From Neelides folsomi (Eukaryota; Arthropoda; Collembola; Neelipleona; Neelidae): a stretch of 64,000 nt of DNA. Location: contig JAQGBZ010000031.1 of assembly GCA_034687125.1 (NCBI GenBank), forward strand, positions 302,902 through 366,901. The letters run 5' to 3'. Every line of letters starts with the position of its first letter. The stretch's first letter is position 1. The notes under the pieces were generated by a model. That model had not been told where the DNA came from. It was given only the letters and a program-made list of their open reading frames with translations, and did not search any database. The translations under genes were made by a program, and so were the position numbers. Of the stretch, positions 1-11,433 are shown one piece after another.

Positions 1-436
1 TACATGTATAATATACGTTGAGCTGATTGTGTGCTCTCAGGAGCCCTTAGAGCTATAATCATTTTATTACTTCTTCACTCTTGACACTGTAATATTTAAT
101 AATGAACGAATTATTAAATATAGATGGGATGGGTGGGAGGGGAATAATGAGGATATTTCATTGGAGAGCTTGGATTGCTTTCGATCGGTTTACAACCAAT
201 TGGATCGTAAACTCATTACTTTGCCATTTCCCCTCAATCGCTCTCAAATAACCCGAAATTTTGTGAAGAACTGTTGAGAACTCGAGAGTTGAGGGAAAGA
301 AGGATATATGTTTATGGATGGGGAAAGGGAAATAATAAGAGATACAGGAATTGTAAAGATGTGTTTTGTGGGGCATAAAGAAGGATACAAAGGAGATTCT
401 TTAATTGGCCTCCCTTTCTATGAATAATGGGCTCAC

Positions 437-1506
437 CTTGGACAATGGGACCGAGCTTGGGATGTTCGCGGAGTTTCAATGTCCTTTCAGACCCGAGCAA
501 ATCCCTCGCTTTCTCTCGGTAAATCTCGAGGAAACTCACTTCCATCAACGGCTCTTCTTTTGATTGTAATTTGCCCCAAAGACCCCGACAGAGCCGAGGA
601 ATCAACCCGGGATCTTCCTGGAAATCCAATTAACATTCATTCTATTTATTTATCTCTTAAATAATTTCCTCATCAGTTTCTTCCTCGGTCAGAGTTAATC
701 ACCTTTAGACACGACATCCTTTTTACATCTTTTTAAATGATTCATTCAGCTTGTCATGCAACAGATCTTACATTAATTAAACCTTCATACCTAACATGCT
801 TAATTAAAATGATAAATCTTGGTTAACATCATATGATCATAATGATGTTAACTGTATCATGTTAACTACTTATGAGTAGTACTTAAACTATAGTTAAAAA
901 TAAATTAATTAGTATCTTATTATATAGTATTTTAAATGTAATTATTATAAGTATAAGTATTGTAAGTAGTATTATGTAAATATTATAGATTAAAAGAGTA
1001 ATAACAGTTGAACCATTTTGCATAAATTTCTAAATGATTGAAAAATCGTTAAAACGCTTAACACTTCCATTCGATCATTGAATATTTAAAGAGCCGGGGA
1101 TATTGGTTATAGAGTTACCTTTGTCCCTAACATTGTGTGTGTTTTCCCTGTTCCACTTTGTCCATAAGCGAGCAAACAGGCGTTGTATCCCTTCATAATG
1201 GATTTTTCCAAATGAGCCATTTGGTCGTAAACTTGTTCTTGGCTCGCCCCTTCCCACCCGTTTTCTTCAAGCCAAAATGCGTGGTCGAAGGCGAACGGCC
1301 GACATCTCTGACGGCTGTCCAAAGTTGCTCGCTCAGGAACCTTCACACAAAAACCAACAAAGTTACCAACGCTTGAACAATCCCAAGTTAAATAAATAAA
1401 GAGGCGAGTGAGACAATATTTAAATCCGATTCTCACCCGTATGTCTGTAATGACGGCTGAATTATCTTGAATGGAAACGACCACGGGTTGCCGCTCAGCA
1501 ATTTCT
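437..1506 (-). CDS. Kinesin-3-type motor protein, partial motor domain (three exons)
   Basis: Three exons, read right to left: 1506-1437, 1340-1119 and 617-437. Their phases fit (entry phase 2, then 0, then 0, leaving 1 nt), with acceptors CAG/AAG/CAG and donors GTGAGA, GTAACT, GTGAGC. The first carries the strand after the N-terminal 'RPFN.RE' region (REIAERQPVVVS). The second has a SQEQVYDQ stretch and the ATP-binding P-loop AYGQSGTGKTHTM. The third has GLIPRLC, MEVSFLEIYREKARDLL and LREHPKLGPIVQG. The wording EHPKLGP and EVSFLEIY points to kinesin-3 (KIF1/13/14/16), which moves cargo along microtubules using ATP. The P-loop reads GQSGTGKT where kinesin-3 usually has GQTGSGKS. The N-terminal exon and everything after the beta-5 region (switch I, switch II, tail) were not found; the 3' part must lie left of the window. 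All three frames are open, so the gene looks functional. Confidence 0.88.
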
Positions 1507-3488
1507 CTGAAATTTCAAAAAAGGATAATTAAAATGGGCCATTGGGTGGGAAAATTAAGTCTGAGTTTTGAACCTTATCGAGAGAGGTCGAACTCTGAGA
1601 GCCACTTTAATCTTTGCCATATTTTGGAGGAGAATAATGAAAAGGTTAATTCCTCATTCATTCCTCCATTGAAGAAATGGAAAGAAGCCAAAGTTTCCTT
1701 TTAAGTCTAATTGAAGATGAAATATTTAATGAAAGGGGCATTTAGAGAGTTACCGCGAGTGAAAAGCCCTTAATTCAATTCACATCTTTGTGAAGTTCTC
1801 ATTGAAAAGTGGAGAATTAAATTCCGGAAATATTATTATGTTCGGGAGGAGGATGGGAGTGATAATGCAGTAATTAAATATTTATAAGGATTCTCTTCCA
1901 CGTGAGCTATAGAATCTAAAGGAAGATTTGGGCAAGAAAGTGGAAGAGATTGAAAAATTCTTGTGAAATCTCCTCTGCTCCCAAACTGACTATTCGGAGT
2001 TCTCATCCCTCTCAACGGAGATGCTTATTTTCTCTATGTAGACAGATCAAGACATGGGACATTTGTACCAATGGAGGTCTATCCAGATCACTCCCTATAT
2101 TACAACACATTTACATACCATGCCATATGTCTATCCATTACGTGGGGAATCCGAGTGGAATTTTCCAACTATGCAGATCTAAGATGAAAATAGTAAAACA
2201 TACAGTTAGATAGAGAGATATTTACTGTGTATTTTGCTCATCTCTATTTCAAGATACATTTTATACATGTGTGTATATCCACTTGGTTTTTCTTAAGAGT
2301 TGGTGGGGTTAATAGGGAAGGATGGGGGAGCGAATATAAATAGAATGGTTGATCTCTCTCCCATGTGGAACATGTGGCTCAATACATTCTTATTTAGACA
2401 TCTCTCACAAATTACCCTTTAAAAAAACCCACGTCCCTTCAACGTTATTTTAATCTTATATGTAGATGTACCATATATAACTACATACATAGAAATGAGA
2501 AGTATATTGAAGCTAAGTGGTAATATACTTACGACCCTGACGACACTTTCCACATATTGAACTATATTACCACTCAATTTGCATATTATATTGACCCTAT
2601 AAAAATCCTATATTCATATATCTTAAAATATCCACTAATGGTAAATAACTAGCTCATGTTTACAGGTACAGTTATCTTGGGATATATTTGATGTTTATAA
2701 AATTGCGCAGTATATGCGAAATGAGATTTCTTATAACTTTTTTTACATTCAGCAATAAACTTTTTTTAATCATTTGTGTGTGTGTAAGGGAGGACAGTAA
2801 TAATGAAGATCATTTTTAATATAAGGAATGGGGTTATTAAAACCATTCATGTTCTCCGTTCAATTACCACATGTATCATTCCAAACAAGGGTCACATATC
2901 AGAGAAGGGGAGAGTGTTAATAATTTATAGGAAACAATTTATTCCTCTCCTTTACAAAATCCCTCCCAAGTTGTTGGAGCGGAGTGAGGTGGAAGATATG
3001 GAAAGTCTTCTTAAGACCAAATCCATGTTTATTAGAGAGAGGAAATAAATAAATTGAATGCATTGCGAAGTTGTTCCTAATTCTTCCTACTGATTTATTT
3101 AATTTCCTCTTTTACAATCAAGTTCCATTAGGGAGAGCTGTAAATTACTTTCTCTTTTACTCTAATACTACAAAATACTGAGCTACAAATGAAACTCCTG
3201 TTTTAATTCATACAATGAGATTGAATGAAAATATTATTTAACTTTTTATTCACAGATTTTCTCAACTATTAAATCCCAATGAGCCAATGAGTCCTTTAAA
3301 ATTATTTAATAAACTTTGTGACTTTTCAGATTTATACACTTTATTTATTAAACTTGACTTATTTAACAGACATCAGATATTATTAAAGACATTGTATTAT
3401 AAATATTTATATTGTATTTATGCATGGTATTTTGATGTCATTTTTTTCACTTTTGCACAGTTGAGAAAAGGGCCAATGCTGAAGTTTG
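1507..3488. other. Upstream of the kinesin exons; no gene recognised
   Basis: This stretch is AT-rich and probably intronic or 5' to the kinesin gene, whose missing N-terminal exon should lie on the minus strand somewhere to the right. I looked for the codons of the VRVRPF motif on the reverse strand and did not find them. The open frames here are short, without splice context or family resemblance. Confidence 0.4.
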
Positions 3489-3704
3489 TTAGCAGTGTAA
3501 CTTCCCATGTTTACTCATAACACAGAGAGCCTTAATGAGTCCTAATGGTTCAAAAAACCACCCAATGAGAGCAATGAGAACATCACAGTCACAACTTTTG
3601 GTAATAAGATACACACAGAGTGGAGGAATGAAAATTGCTAAGATAAAAAGGCAACAACAATCACCGCTGTCTCCTCCGTGTTTTCGATGGTGTCCTTTAC
3701 CCAT
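3489..3704 (-). CDS. Pmp3/UPF0057-like small membrane protein, copy 1
   Basis: The 71-residue product starts at the ATG at 3704 (MGKGHHRKHGG). It has a polar, Gly/His-rich N-terminus, then a hydrophobic helix CCCLFILAIFIPPLCVYLI, a Cys/Asp loop KSCDCD, a second helix VLIALIGWFFEPLGLIKALC, and a short basic tail. The A-I-F-I-P-P-L/V-C pattern and the two-helix layout match the Pmp3/UPF0057 family of small proteolipids, which in fungi and plants affect plasma-membrane potential and salt tolerance. A good acceptor (TTTTCAG) sits before 3736, so the start codon lies in a second exon after a 5'-UTR intron. A GTG-initiated longer reading is possible but less likely. A paralogue with the same arrangement lies 3 kb to the right on the same strand. 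Confidence 0.75.
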   Translation of the reverse strand: MGKGHHRKHGGDSGDCCCLFILAIFIPPLCVYLITKSCDCDVLIALIGWFFEPLGLIKALCVMSKHGKLHC

Positions 3705-3725
3705 TAAACCGTCTTTTTCCACCAC

Positions 3726-3739
3726 CCTTCTCGATACTG
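3726..3739 (-). promoter_or_regulatory. Predicted 5'-UTR intron acceptor of Pmp3-like copy 1
   Basis: Read on the minus strand, the sequence AATTTTCAG ends just before 3736 and is followed by TATCGAGAAGG and then the coding exon. The matching site in copy 2 suggests a shared gene structure. Confidence 0.45.
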
Positions 3740-4771
3740 AAAATTAAAGTTAAAATGGTAATTTTTAAGTCACTCATTCATTGAATATTTACCTGCTATG
3801 TAATATTGTTATACATACATAATAATGTTAAGATAGCACAATAATATAGGTATAAGGATTACCTGTACCGTGTGCAATATGTCTTAAAAGTAAAAACCTT
3901 GAAAAGAAATTCTTCAACTTTGAATTGGTTAGTTAACTAACTTTAAGCTTAACACACTATTTAAATCATAAATAATTCATAACTGATCAAATTATACAAA
4001 TGTTTTACTTTTCAAAGTTATGGAGATTAATCACCTATTAGACAAGACCTTTTATAAAATATTATTCTCCTCGTTCTGTGCCATTGTTGAAGATTATATT
4101 AATATATATAATTATATATATATTACCTATTATTTGTTCATCATTCAACATCAATGAATGATTCTTGAAGAATGAAACTTGGTAATATTACATAACTATC
4201 GATATGAAAATTTAGATGATCTCCTTTGGTCTAATCTTGATAATCTGAAATTAATTATTTCACGAAATGTTTTCCAATTTAATTGAAGTTAACTGATCCA
4301 ATATAATCAGTATGCATTAATATGACATTTTGAAATTGTAGGAAACTAATCGTTGATACATTATCTCTTTATGATATAAAATTCAGACTGAATATTTTCC
4401 CCTGAAACATATTAAAAATCGATTCTTACGGGTCTCTTTAACATGTGTTTATATAGGACTATAAAATATAACGCATCGTTAAAAATGTTTGGCAATTCAA
4501 ATATTATAATAAAATTATTAGGTCATAATCATTATACATCCTATTTTAACATATCTAAAATTCAGCTTGTATATATTTTTAGTATTCTATATAATTAGGC
4601 ATTAGTGAAATATATTTAAGCAAAAGAGTTAAATAATAGAAGAAAATATAAAATAAAATTAACTCTTGGTAACATTTTAAATATTGAACATTTTGAGTAT
4701 TTTCAAATTGAGAAATCTCTTCAATTTAATTTCATTTAGATTCGTTTAGATTTATATATTATTCGATTTTA

Positions 4772-4809
4772 TTAAACTTCTTTAGATATCTTAAACTTCT
4801 TTAGATATA
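4772..4809. repeat. 19-bp tandem duplication
   Basis: Two adjacent copies of TTAAACTTCTTTAGATAT(C/A) differ only at the last base. It looks like a simple local duplication in AT-rich DNA. Confidence 0.8.
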
Positions 4810-5285
4810 TGAACCAATATTTTAATAAGTATAGACAGTATGTTAATAAGAATTTAATGTAAAAAAGATCGTCTATTTAATTATTATTTAAATGAACAAA
4901 GGTTCTATTTTCTTAGCCAATTAGACATTCAATATCATAACTAAACTTTTTTTAAATAAATCATAATGTAATTTTTTAGAGCTATATTAAAATTCTTTAA
5001 TATTTGATCAATTTAACATAATGTTAATTAAATTGTTATATACTAGGACATAATTCAAAATCAATTGGGAATTATAGCAATGCAAATATTCATTACAAAT
5101 ATAAGTTAAAAAGTATATTATATTATATGAATTGAAACAATAGATATTTTTAAAAACTAATTACATAATAAAACTCTCATCGATTTTAAAAATCAATTAC
5201 AATTTAGCAATCTTATCATTTTTGATTATTTTTATAAAAGTTGTACATATTTTTAGTATTGTTAATTTAATTTTATACAAAAGTT

Positions 5286-5654
5286 TTAAAAAATAATAAA
5301 GTAATCTAGATTATTATCAACACACTTTTTCTCATGGATGTGTTGATTTTCTTTTCTGGTGGAATTCTTGCCACACTTAAAGAACTGGAATTTTTTGTCT
5401 ATTGAATGCGATAACATATGGCGTTCCAAGTTGAATTCTCGACTCCAATCACATTCCCAACCTGCGAACCAACTGAACACTTAAAAATTCATTAAATAAA
5501 CTATTATTCATAAAAGTTAATTTTTTTTCTAATTTGATATGTAATTTTGTTAAATATTATTATTCTTATATTGTACCCAATATATTTGTTTGTGTAAATA
5601 AAAAATTATCATAACTCACCGCATTCTTTACATTTCTGAATTTTTATTCTTTTA
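5286..5654 (-). pseudogene. Degenerate C2H2 zinc-finger fragment (minus strand)
   Basis: The open stretch 5480-5286 reads ECDWSREFNLERHMLSHS, a near-canonical second half of a C2H2 finger (F..L..H...H), followed by a decayed finger FKCGKNSTRKENQHIHEKKC. Upstream on the same strand, bases near 5628-5645 read KCKECG and end in a GTGAGT donor, so the two may once have been spliced. Further upstream the frame is interrupted by a stop. C2H2 fingers normally bind DNA. Here spacing and cysteines are partly lost, so I read it as a remnant; a fast-evolving short gene is the alternative. Confidence 0.35.
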
Positions 5655-5781
5655 GCTTACTTCGCTGGGATTTGGTTCATTGTCGGTTGGAATGGACATT
5701 TCAAAGACATCGTCAATAAAATTTCCTTTTGTTTGTTAGGATCCTGGCCAACTACTTATGATAAACCACTGTGAAAAAAAT

Positions 5782-5900
5782 GTGTGAATAGTAGATATAA
5801 AGATAGTTTTTATGGTCACATTAGAAGTCATGAAAAAATATGCAAATGTGATTTTGGGAATTATTCGTGCATAAACCAAGGAAATATAAATATGTACTAA
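5782..5900 (+). pseudogene. Degenerate C2H2 zinc-finger fragment (plus strand)
   Basis: The plus strand reads SFYGHIRSHEKICKCDFGNYS before a stop at 5900. The GHIRSHEK part resembles the helix and linker of a C2H2 finger, and CKCDFG looks like the start of the next one. The second cysteine of the first finger is missing and stops flank the piece. It lies about 130 bp from the minus-strand remnant, which suggests two opposed fragments of the same gene family. Confidence 0.3.
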
Positions 5901-5957
5901 TTTATTAAATAGGGTTAATTGAGAAATTTTTTAAACCTAATTTTCTATTTTGTGTTC

Positions 5958-6150
5958 ATCATGGAGCACCATGTAAAAATTTGAGCACCATGGAGCTAAA
6001 ACAGGAGCACCATGGAGCTTCAGAAGCGATTTTTCCCAACATGGAGCTTTTTTGCATGGTGTTTCATGGAGCAAAATAATTCAAAATAGGAAATTTACAT
6101 TAAAAATTACATCGAGCGAATTTTATTTTGATGGTGCTCCATGGAGACTC
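5958..6150. repeat. Clustered GAGCACCATGGAGC repeats
   Basis: At least five variants of CATGGAGC or GAGCACCATGGAGC occur within under 200 bp, some on each strand because the CCATGG core is palindromic. Spacing is irregular, so it is not a simple tandem array. Confidence 0.6.
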
Positions 6151-6598
6151 AATTTTACAGGATAAGGAAATCTCAGCCAAATTATCAGCAGCGGGAAACG
6201 GCATTGTGACTCAACAACTTTTGTCAATTTTGCAATTTTAAAATCTTATTTTTACAAATATTGACTTTGATAATTATGATATGACCCCATTAATTAGAAC
6301 TTGCCATTTTATAATAATTGTAATAACATTTAATATTTAAGTACCTTCGGTCTTCGAGCAATGAAATTTTTCAACTTGGAATTTGAGAAAATGAGTTTTA
6401 AATAAAAAAAATTTAAATAAGAAACGAAAACGAGTATTTAAAAAATTCTTATTCTTTATTATCATGCAATGAAAATAAACAGTTATGTATTGTTATAGAG
6501 TTTAATCACTTTTAATTTATTTTTATGAAAATTGGATTTATTTACTTTGAATTTTAGAAATCGTTGATTGATTAATGATTAATATTATTTGATTTTGT

Positions 6599-6802
6599 TT
6601 AGAGCTTATTATTTATGTATTTGAAGATCCCTAGCATTTGTAAGAAAGCAATGACAATGGCCAGTGGAGGGATAAAAGTCAAAAAGATTATCACAAGACA
6701 AACACAGGAATCACATTCTTTGGTCATGAAGTAGATGCAGACAGGAGGAATGAAAATGGCCAAGAGGACGAGGATAAGCAATTCATTGTCGTCTCTCGCC
6801 AT
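6599..6802 (-). CDS. Pmp3/UPF0057-like small membrane protein, copy 2
   Basis: The 67-residue product begins MARDDNELL at 6802. Helix 1 is LILVLLAIFIPPVCIYFM, the loop is TKECDSCV, and helix 2 is CLVIIFLTFIPPLAIVIAFL, ending in a short basic tail. The LAIFIPP core and the Cys-rich loop are shared with copy 1, placing both in the Pmp3/UPF0057 type. An acceptor (ACTTTCAG before 6838) precedes a short leader and the start codon, the same arrangement as in copy 1. The two copies therefore look like a tandem duplication that has diverged, especially at the N-terminus. The role is inferred from the family only: a membrane protein affecting ion or potential balance. Confidence 0.72.
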   Translation of the reverse strand: MARDDNELLILVLLAIFIPPVCIYFMTKECDSCVCLVIIFLTFIPPLAIVIAFLQMLGIFKYINNKL

Positions 6803-9800
6803 TGAAGCTTTTCTCCTTTCACTTCCTCTCAATTAGTGCTGAAAGTTAAATAATCATTACTTTTTAAATTTTATTTAAAAATCATTTTTATTACACTTTT
6901 ATTACATTTTTTATTTGCTCATTTAAATTATGCTAATTACAGTTAGCATTTACAATATTACATATATCCTACATACATTATGTAACATCCACCTGGGAGG
7001 AATTATGCAACTTTGAATTTCACGTAAGTTAATTAATTAATGAAAACAAAAACGTAAATAAAAAACATTTATTTTTTAATAATCGGATAGTAGTATATTT
7101 CTTTGCAAGGGTTAATCAAAATAGCAAAATTGCAAAGTTATGGAGCTTTTTAACCATATTCAGTAACCCAAATATTCCTTTAACGTTAGTTTAATAAATG
7201 TAAATAATATTTATTATGTTTGCTTCGTTTATGAGCTTTGCATGATACTTCTAATATTACGTGAATTGGCAAATTTTCTTTATTGCTTTTTGGGTTGTTT
7301 GCGTTGCTTCAAGCATAATAAATCTATACCAAAGAGAAATTTTTCTTCTAAAATATCAATATCATGAATGTTTGAGAAATACGCTGAGTTGAGACATTGA
7401 GAGTGAAAGGGACAATTTTGAAAATGAAGGTCGCGTTGTTGAAAGAGGTCTGAATATGTGAAAAGAAGAAAAACGCTCGCGCTTAAATGCGACCCATGTC
7501 ATTTATAAAGGAGGGGAGATGGGAGTTAATAAATAAGTACAAGGGAAAGATATAAAGAACCAACTGCACAAAACATCCCAAGAGAGAAACTTCCCCCTTT
7601 TCTTTAAAAAAGAAATGCTTAAAGGAAACAAACTTTTATATGCATTGTCATTGAGGAAAATGTTCCTTTGGGGTTTCAATCTCTCAACCTAAAGATTTCA
7701 TACTTTTTCATACATTTTGTAAACTTTGAAAAATGAATATGTATAAAGTGTATAATATGATATACCGTCCACACTGTGTACTACATAATATTAAGTTTAT
7801 GTAAACTATGTAAATACTAATACAGTATTGTAGTACCTATATGGTATTATTGTGTTAAAAGGTAAATGTCCAATTGAAGCCGTTGAGTAGCTATTAATTG
7901 TAAAGGGAAATATTTGATTAAATCTTTTTTTGTTAAATTTGTATGCTTTGGAGGATCAAAGGTCGTAGCGGGGAAAGAGTCAAGTGGGAAAATTGAGGAA
8001 AAATCATGAATGTGGAATGAAATTATATTTACTTATATGTATATACGAAGGGATAAATTATTATATCTTGAATTTTTATTCAAAGCTTTGCTTTGCTACA
8101 AAAAAGTTGAATCGAATATGAAAGTTTGAGATTCCAAGCAGGATTTTTCCATTTCCTATTGAGAAAGTTTTCCAAAAATGTGATTTCCCTTTAGAGACAA
8201 TGGGGATCGAAGTTGGGAGTGTTGTTGTGATGCGAGAAGAGTTCAGCTGGAAGATCTCCTATACAAATTACGAAACAAAGAGAAAATCGTTCAAACGTAC
8301 TTTTCCCCCGACAAATACATTTAGATAAGAATTCACTCCCGGAGTGTGATCCTTCGAAGATGGGCAGGGGAATGGCGGTGAAAAAGAACGATGGAAGGAA
8401 AGTAATTACATAAAAGAAAACTTCATCCTCACTTCACAACTTTTACTCATTAATTTGTAAATTTTAATCAAAGAAGAATGAGGCCTTTTTGGTTAAACTT
8501 TCCCCACCCACACTTTATGGATATCATCACAGTTTGTTGTGCAGGTGTGGAAGTTTTTTTGTGCAAACACTTTTTTCTCCAATATTCACAAAGTGACATC
8601 CAAAAAATCAATTTATAGGCTCCTCAAACATCACATTATGTTATCTTAATCGATAAAACGGGAAAAATAAAATGTGAGAAAAAATGTCTCTCTTTGATTC
8701 GATATTAACAATGTAAATACATATAACATACATACCATGTAATAACGGTATAATATTATAAAATAGTATATAAAATAATACAATATGACTAATATGGATT
8801 GGAGCTTGGTTTTTAATCTTATGGTAGAGTGCATTCGCCATATAAAAATATAATGGTCTTGTATCAATCATGAATTCACGTTATTCACGTTATAATTTTA
8901 CTTACTTATATGCCAGAATGCTTTTGAATCTTTAATGTAATACAGTAGATGTATCCAGATATGTATAAAGAAGATATAACCGTATCGGATATTAAATTAT
9001 TAATAGATTGAATAGATTGAATAAAATAATAACGTACCCTTTTTTATTATTTATGCTGAACAAACTTGTTAGTTACTTTTATACTCTTTGAATTACACTC
9101 CCAAAATACACACATTTTTATAATGAGACCATTTCACGAGGAGGTTTTTTCTGCAAGGTGTCATTATTTCCAGAAATTGGAAAAATTTTTCCGATTTACA
9201 TTTTGTCAAATTGGTAACTCGGTAAGGGAAGGATATTTGTTCCTTCGTTTCGGATTTCCCTCATTATGTGAGGAAGGATGTTTACATGTGTGGGGAAGTG
9301 TAATTCGTTTATGCATGACCGTGGGAGTGAATTGATGGGTTGAGATTATGAAGAAGGAAGGTATTGGTGAAGTGCCAGGAGTTGACCGAGCCGAGCGAGA
9401 CAGATCATCAATCAAGAGGGGGACGATCGACAGCCGACAATGGAGCTAATGTACAACCTTTCCCTTGACCATCCAATCTCGAGATTTCTCCACTTCATGT
9501 CTTTATCGATCACTTCACTTCCCAATTCATCACTCCCCATCCACTCAGAGAGGACAACTCACAAATTCACAATTTCCTCTCCAAACCTCCAACCAAATAT
9601 GGGAAAACACAATCAACTCAATTTAAACCAGGCCTTAATTGAAAATTCCTAATAAACCTTCTCATGCATTATCATCAATCACTCTTTTTAGATTAGATGA
9701 TAATTACCATAATTATATAAATCCCTCAAAAGGTTCAATATCTTAATTTCTCAATCTTAAAAAGGAATTCTAACATTGTATTACAAAGCAATTTAATAAT

Positions 9801-11135
9801 GCAAAGCAATGTAATACTAAAGTGAAATGTAGAGAAATGAAATTATATCAGTACAATTATGTATGTTGTGTTAGTATGTATAGTATGTATATTGGTAGCA
9901 GTGTTGTATTATAAATTTTAATATGATTAAGGGGATTAAAATTAATTCAATTATATTAAAAGCTTAAATATTTGAGTAAGGTTATTGGGAATATTTGACG
10001 TTGGTTTTGTATGGTTAGGAAAAGAGCAAGGTGATTGTTGGATTAGGGCTCGGATTTCATAACCCTAATTGATTCGCCTTTGAGAAGACCCCGTGAGAAA
10101 ATCCCTCCGAATCCGAAACCCAAATTTCCTCAGCTCACTTAGGGCTGAAGAGAAGGAGATTAAGTACGTAATCATTCAAACTTCCCTGCCAAATCTCCTC
10201 TATGCATCTCCTATGAGTGGGAGTTATAAGAAGCATCTCGGTCTGACCGATGGGAAAATATGCTCGTGATATATTACCAGTGGGGAACCATTCACTAATG
10301 GGAGATAAATGAGGGAAGGAGAAAGAGATCCTCAATTTCCTACCTCAGAATATCTCAAGTACACACAATGAAAGCTCTGATTGGAATTTCAAAATGAAAG
10401 CTAAACTCAAATTCCTAACGACTTTCTCGACGACGAGGATTCCTTCCCAAATTCCCAATCCTCCCCCAAAGCCCGTACATACAGGGAAATATACCGGGAA
10501 AGGAAATGGAGGAATTCAGCACATAGGAAGAGATTAAGAGCCCAAGCCGGATCACCGTTAAATGAAGGTTCAAGGATCAAAAGAGAATGAAGGAGGAAGA
10601 ATATCAAAACACGTCCAAATCCTTTTTTTATTTTTAAGAGTCGCACGAGATCTTCATTCTCTCTTTCATTCATCATAAAATGAAAGGAGATGGGGATTTG
10701 AGATACTTTTTTATCTGGTCCTTTAGAAGACCTTTAAAGCCCTTCAAATTCATTGGAGGAGAATCAACTCACACATCTTCTTATTTATTCCCCTTCCAGG
10801 CCTCGCTCAGGAGGAAAATGAGCTATGAAAAATTTAATTAAATGCCCGGATTCCAATCTGGGCAAACGGTTCCCAATCTTTTATTCCAAACAAATAACAA
10901 CGTTGCTCCACAATGGTTCAATTCCTCAACACCAAAATTCAATTACATTTTGTATCCTAAAGCATCTCGAATAAATAATGAGTTAATAATCATTTAAATA
11001 CTCAACTTCTTAATTACAGGACTAATAAATTGCGTAGGATTTAATAATGGTAATATTGTTGTATGTAATACAGTAATTAATACTTATACAATGTGATTGA
11101 ACTTTTTTAACAATTAGGTAATATTATTATATTAG

Positions 11136-11155
11136 TATATATATATATATATATA
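11136..11155. repeat. (TA)n microsatellite
   Basis: Ten uninterrupted TA units in AT-rich DNA. Confidence 0.8.
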
Positions 11156-11392
11156 ACTTTATATAATTTAACATTATAGAACTTTATATAATGTTTCATT
11201 TATTATTTAATAATTTTGTTATTTAAATAACATTTATTTTTGATATTACAGATGGAACACCCTTTTTTGATAGACGCATGTTAATTAGTGATTTGGTAAG
11301 CGTAGGAGTCTAAAGTTATTTAAGCGAGGAAATTTCGTCAAAATAATAATTTCCTCTCTCATTTAAATTCATCGATGACATCGGTTGAACTT

Positions 11393-11433
11393 TATATTCA
11401 TACCATTGTGCAAATTACAATGGTATGAATATA
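11393..11433. repeat. Perfect hairpin, 17-bp stem and 7-nt loop
   Basis: The arm 11393-11409 (TATATTCATACCATTGT) is exactly complementary to 11417-11433, separated by GCAAATT. It may be a small foldback element or a structured RNA; no TA-flanked transposon ends are visible. Confidence 0.7.

Larger units (their letters stand above)
3748..6598. other. AT-rich spacer with zinc-finger debris and short repeats
   Basis: This spacer separates the two Pmp3-like genes. It is very AT-rich and holds a 19-bp tandem duplication, zinc-finger remnants on both strands and a cluster of short CCATGG-centred repeats, listed separately. No intact gene is visible. Confidence 0.5.

Noticed and set aside
158-376. 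Possible next kinesin exon on the minus strand (YLRAIEGKWQ)
   Set aside because: LRAIE is faintly like the kinesin loop before switch I, but no acceptor with the right phase exists and the SSRSH motif is absent.
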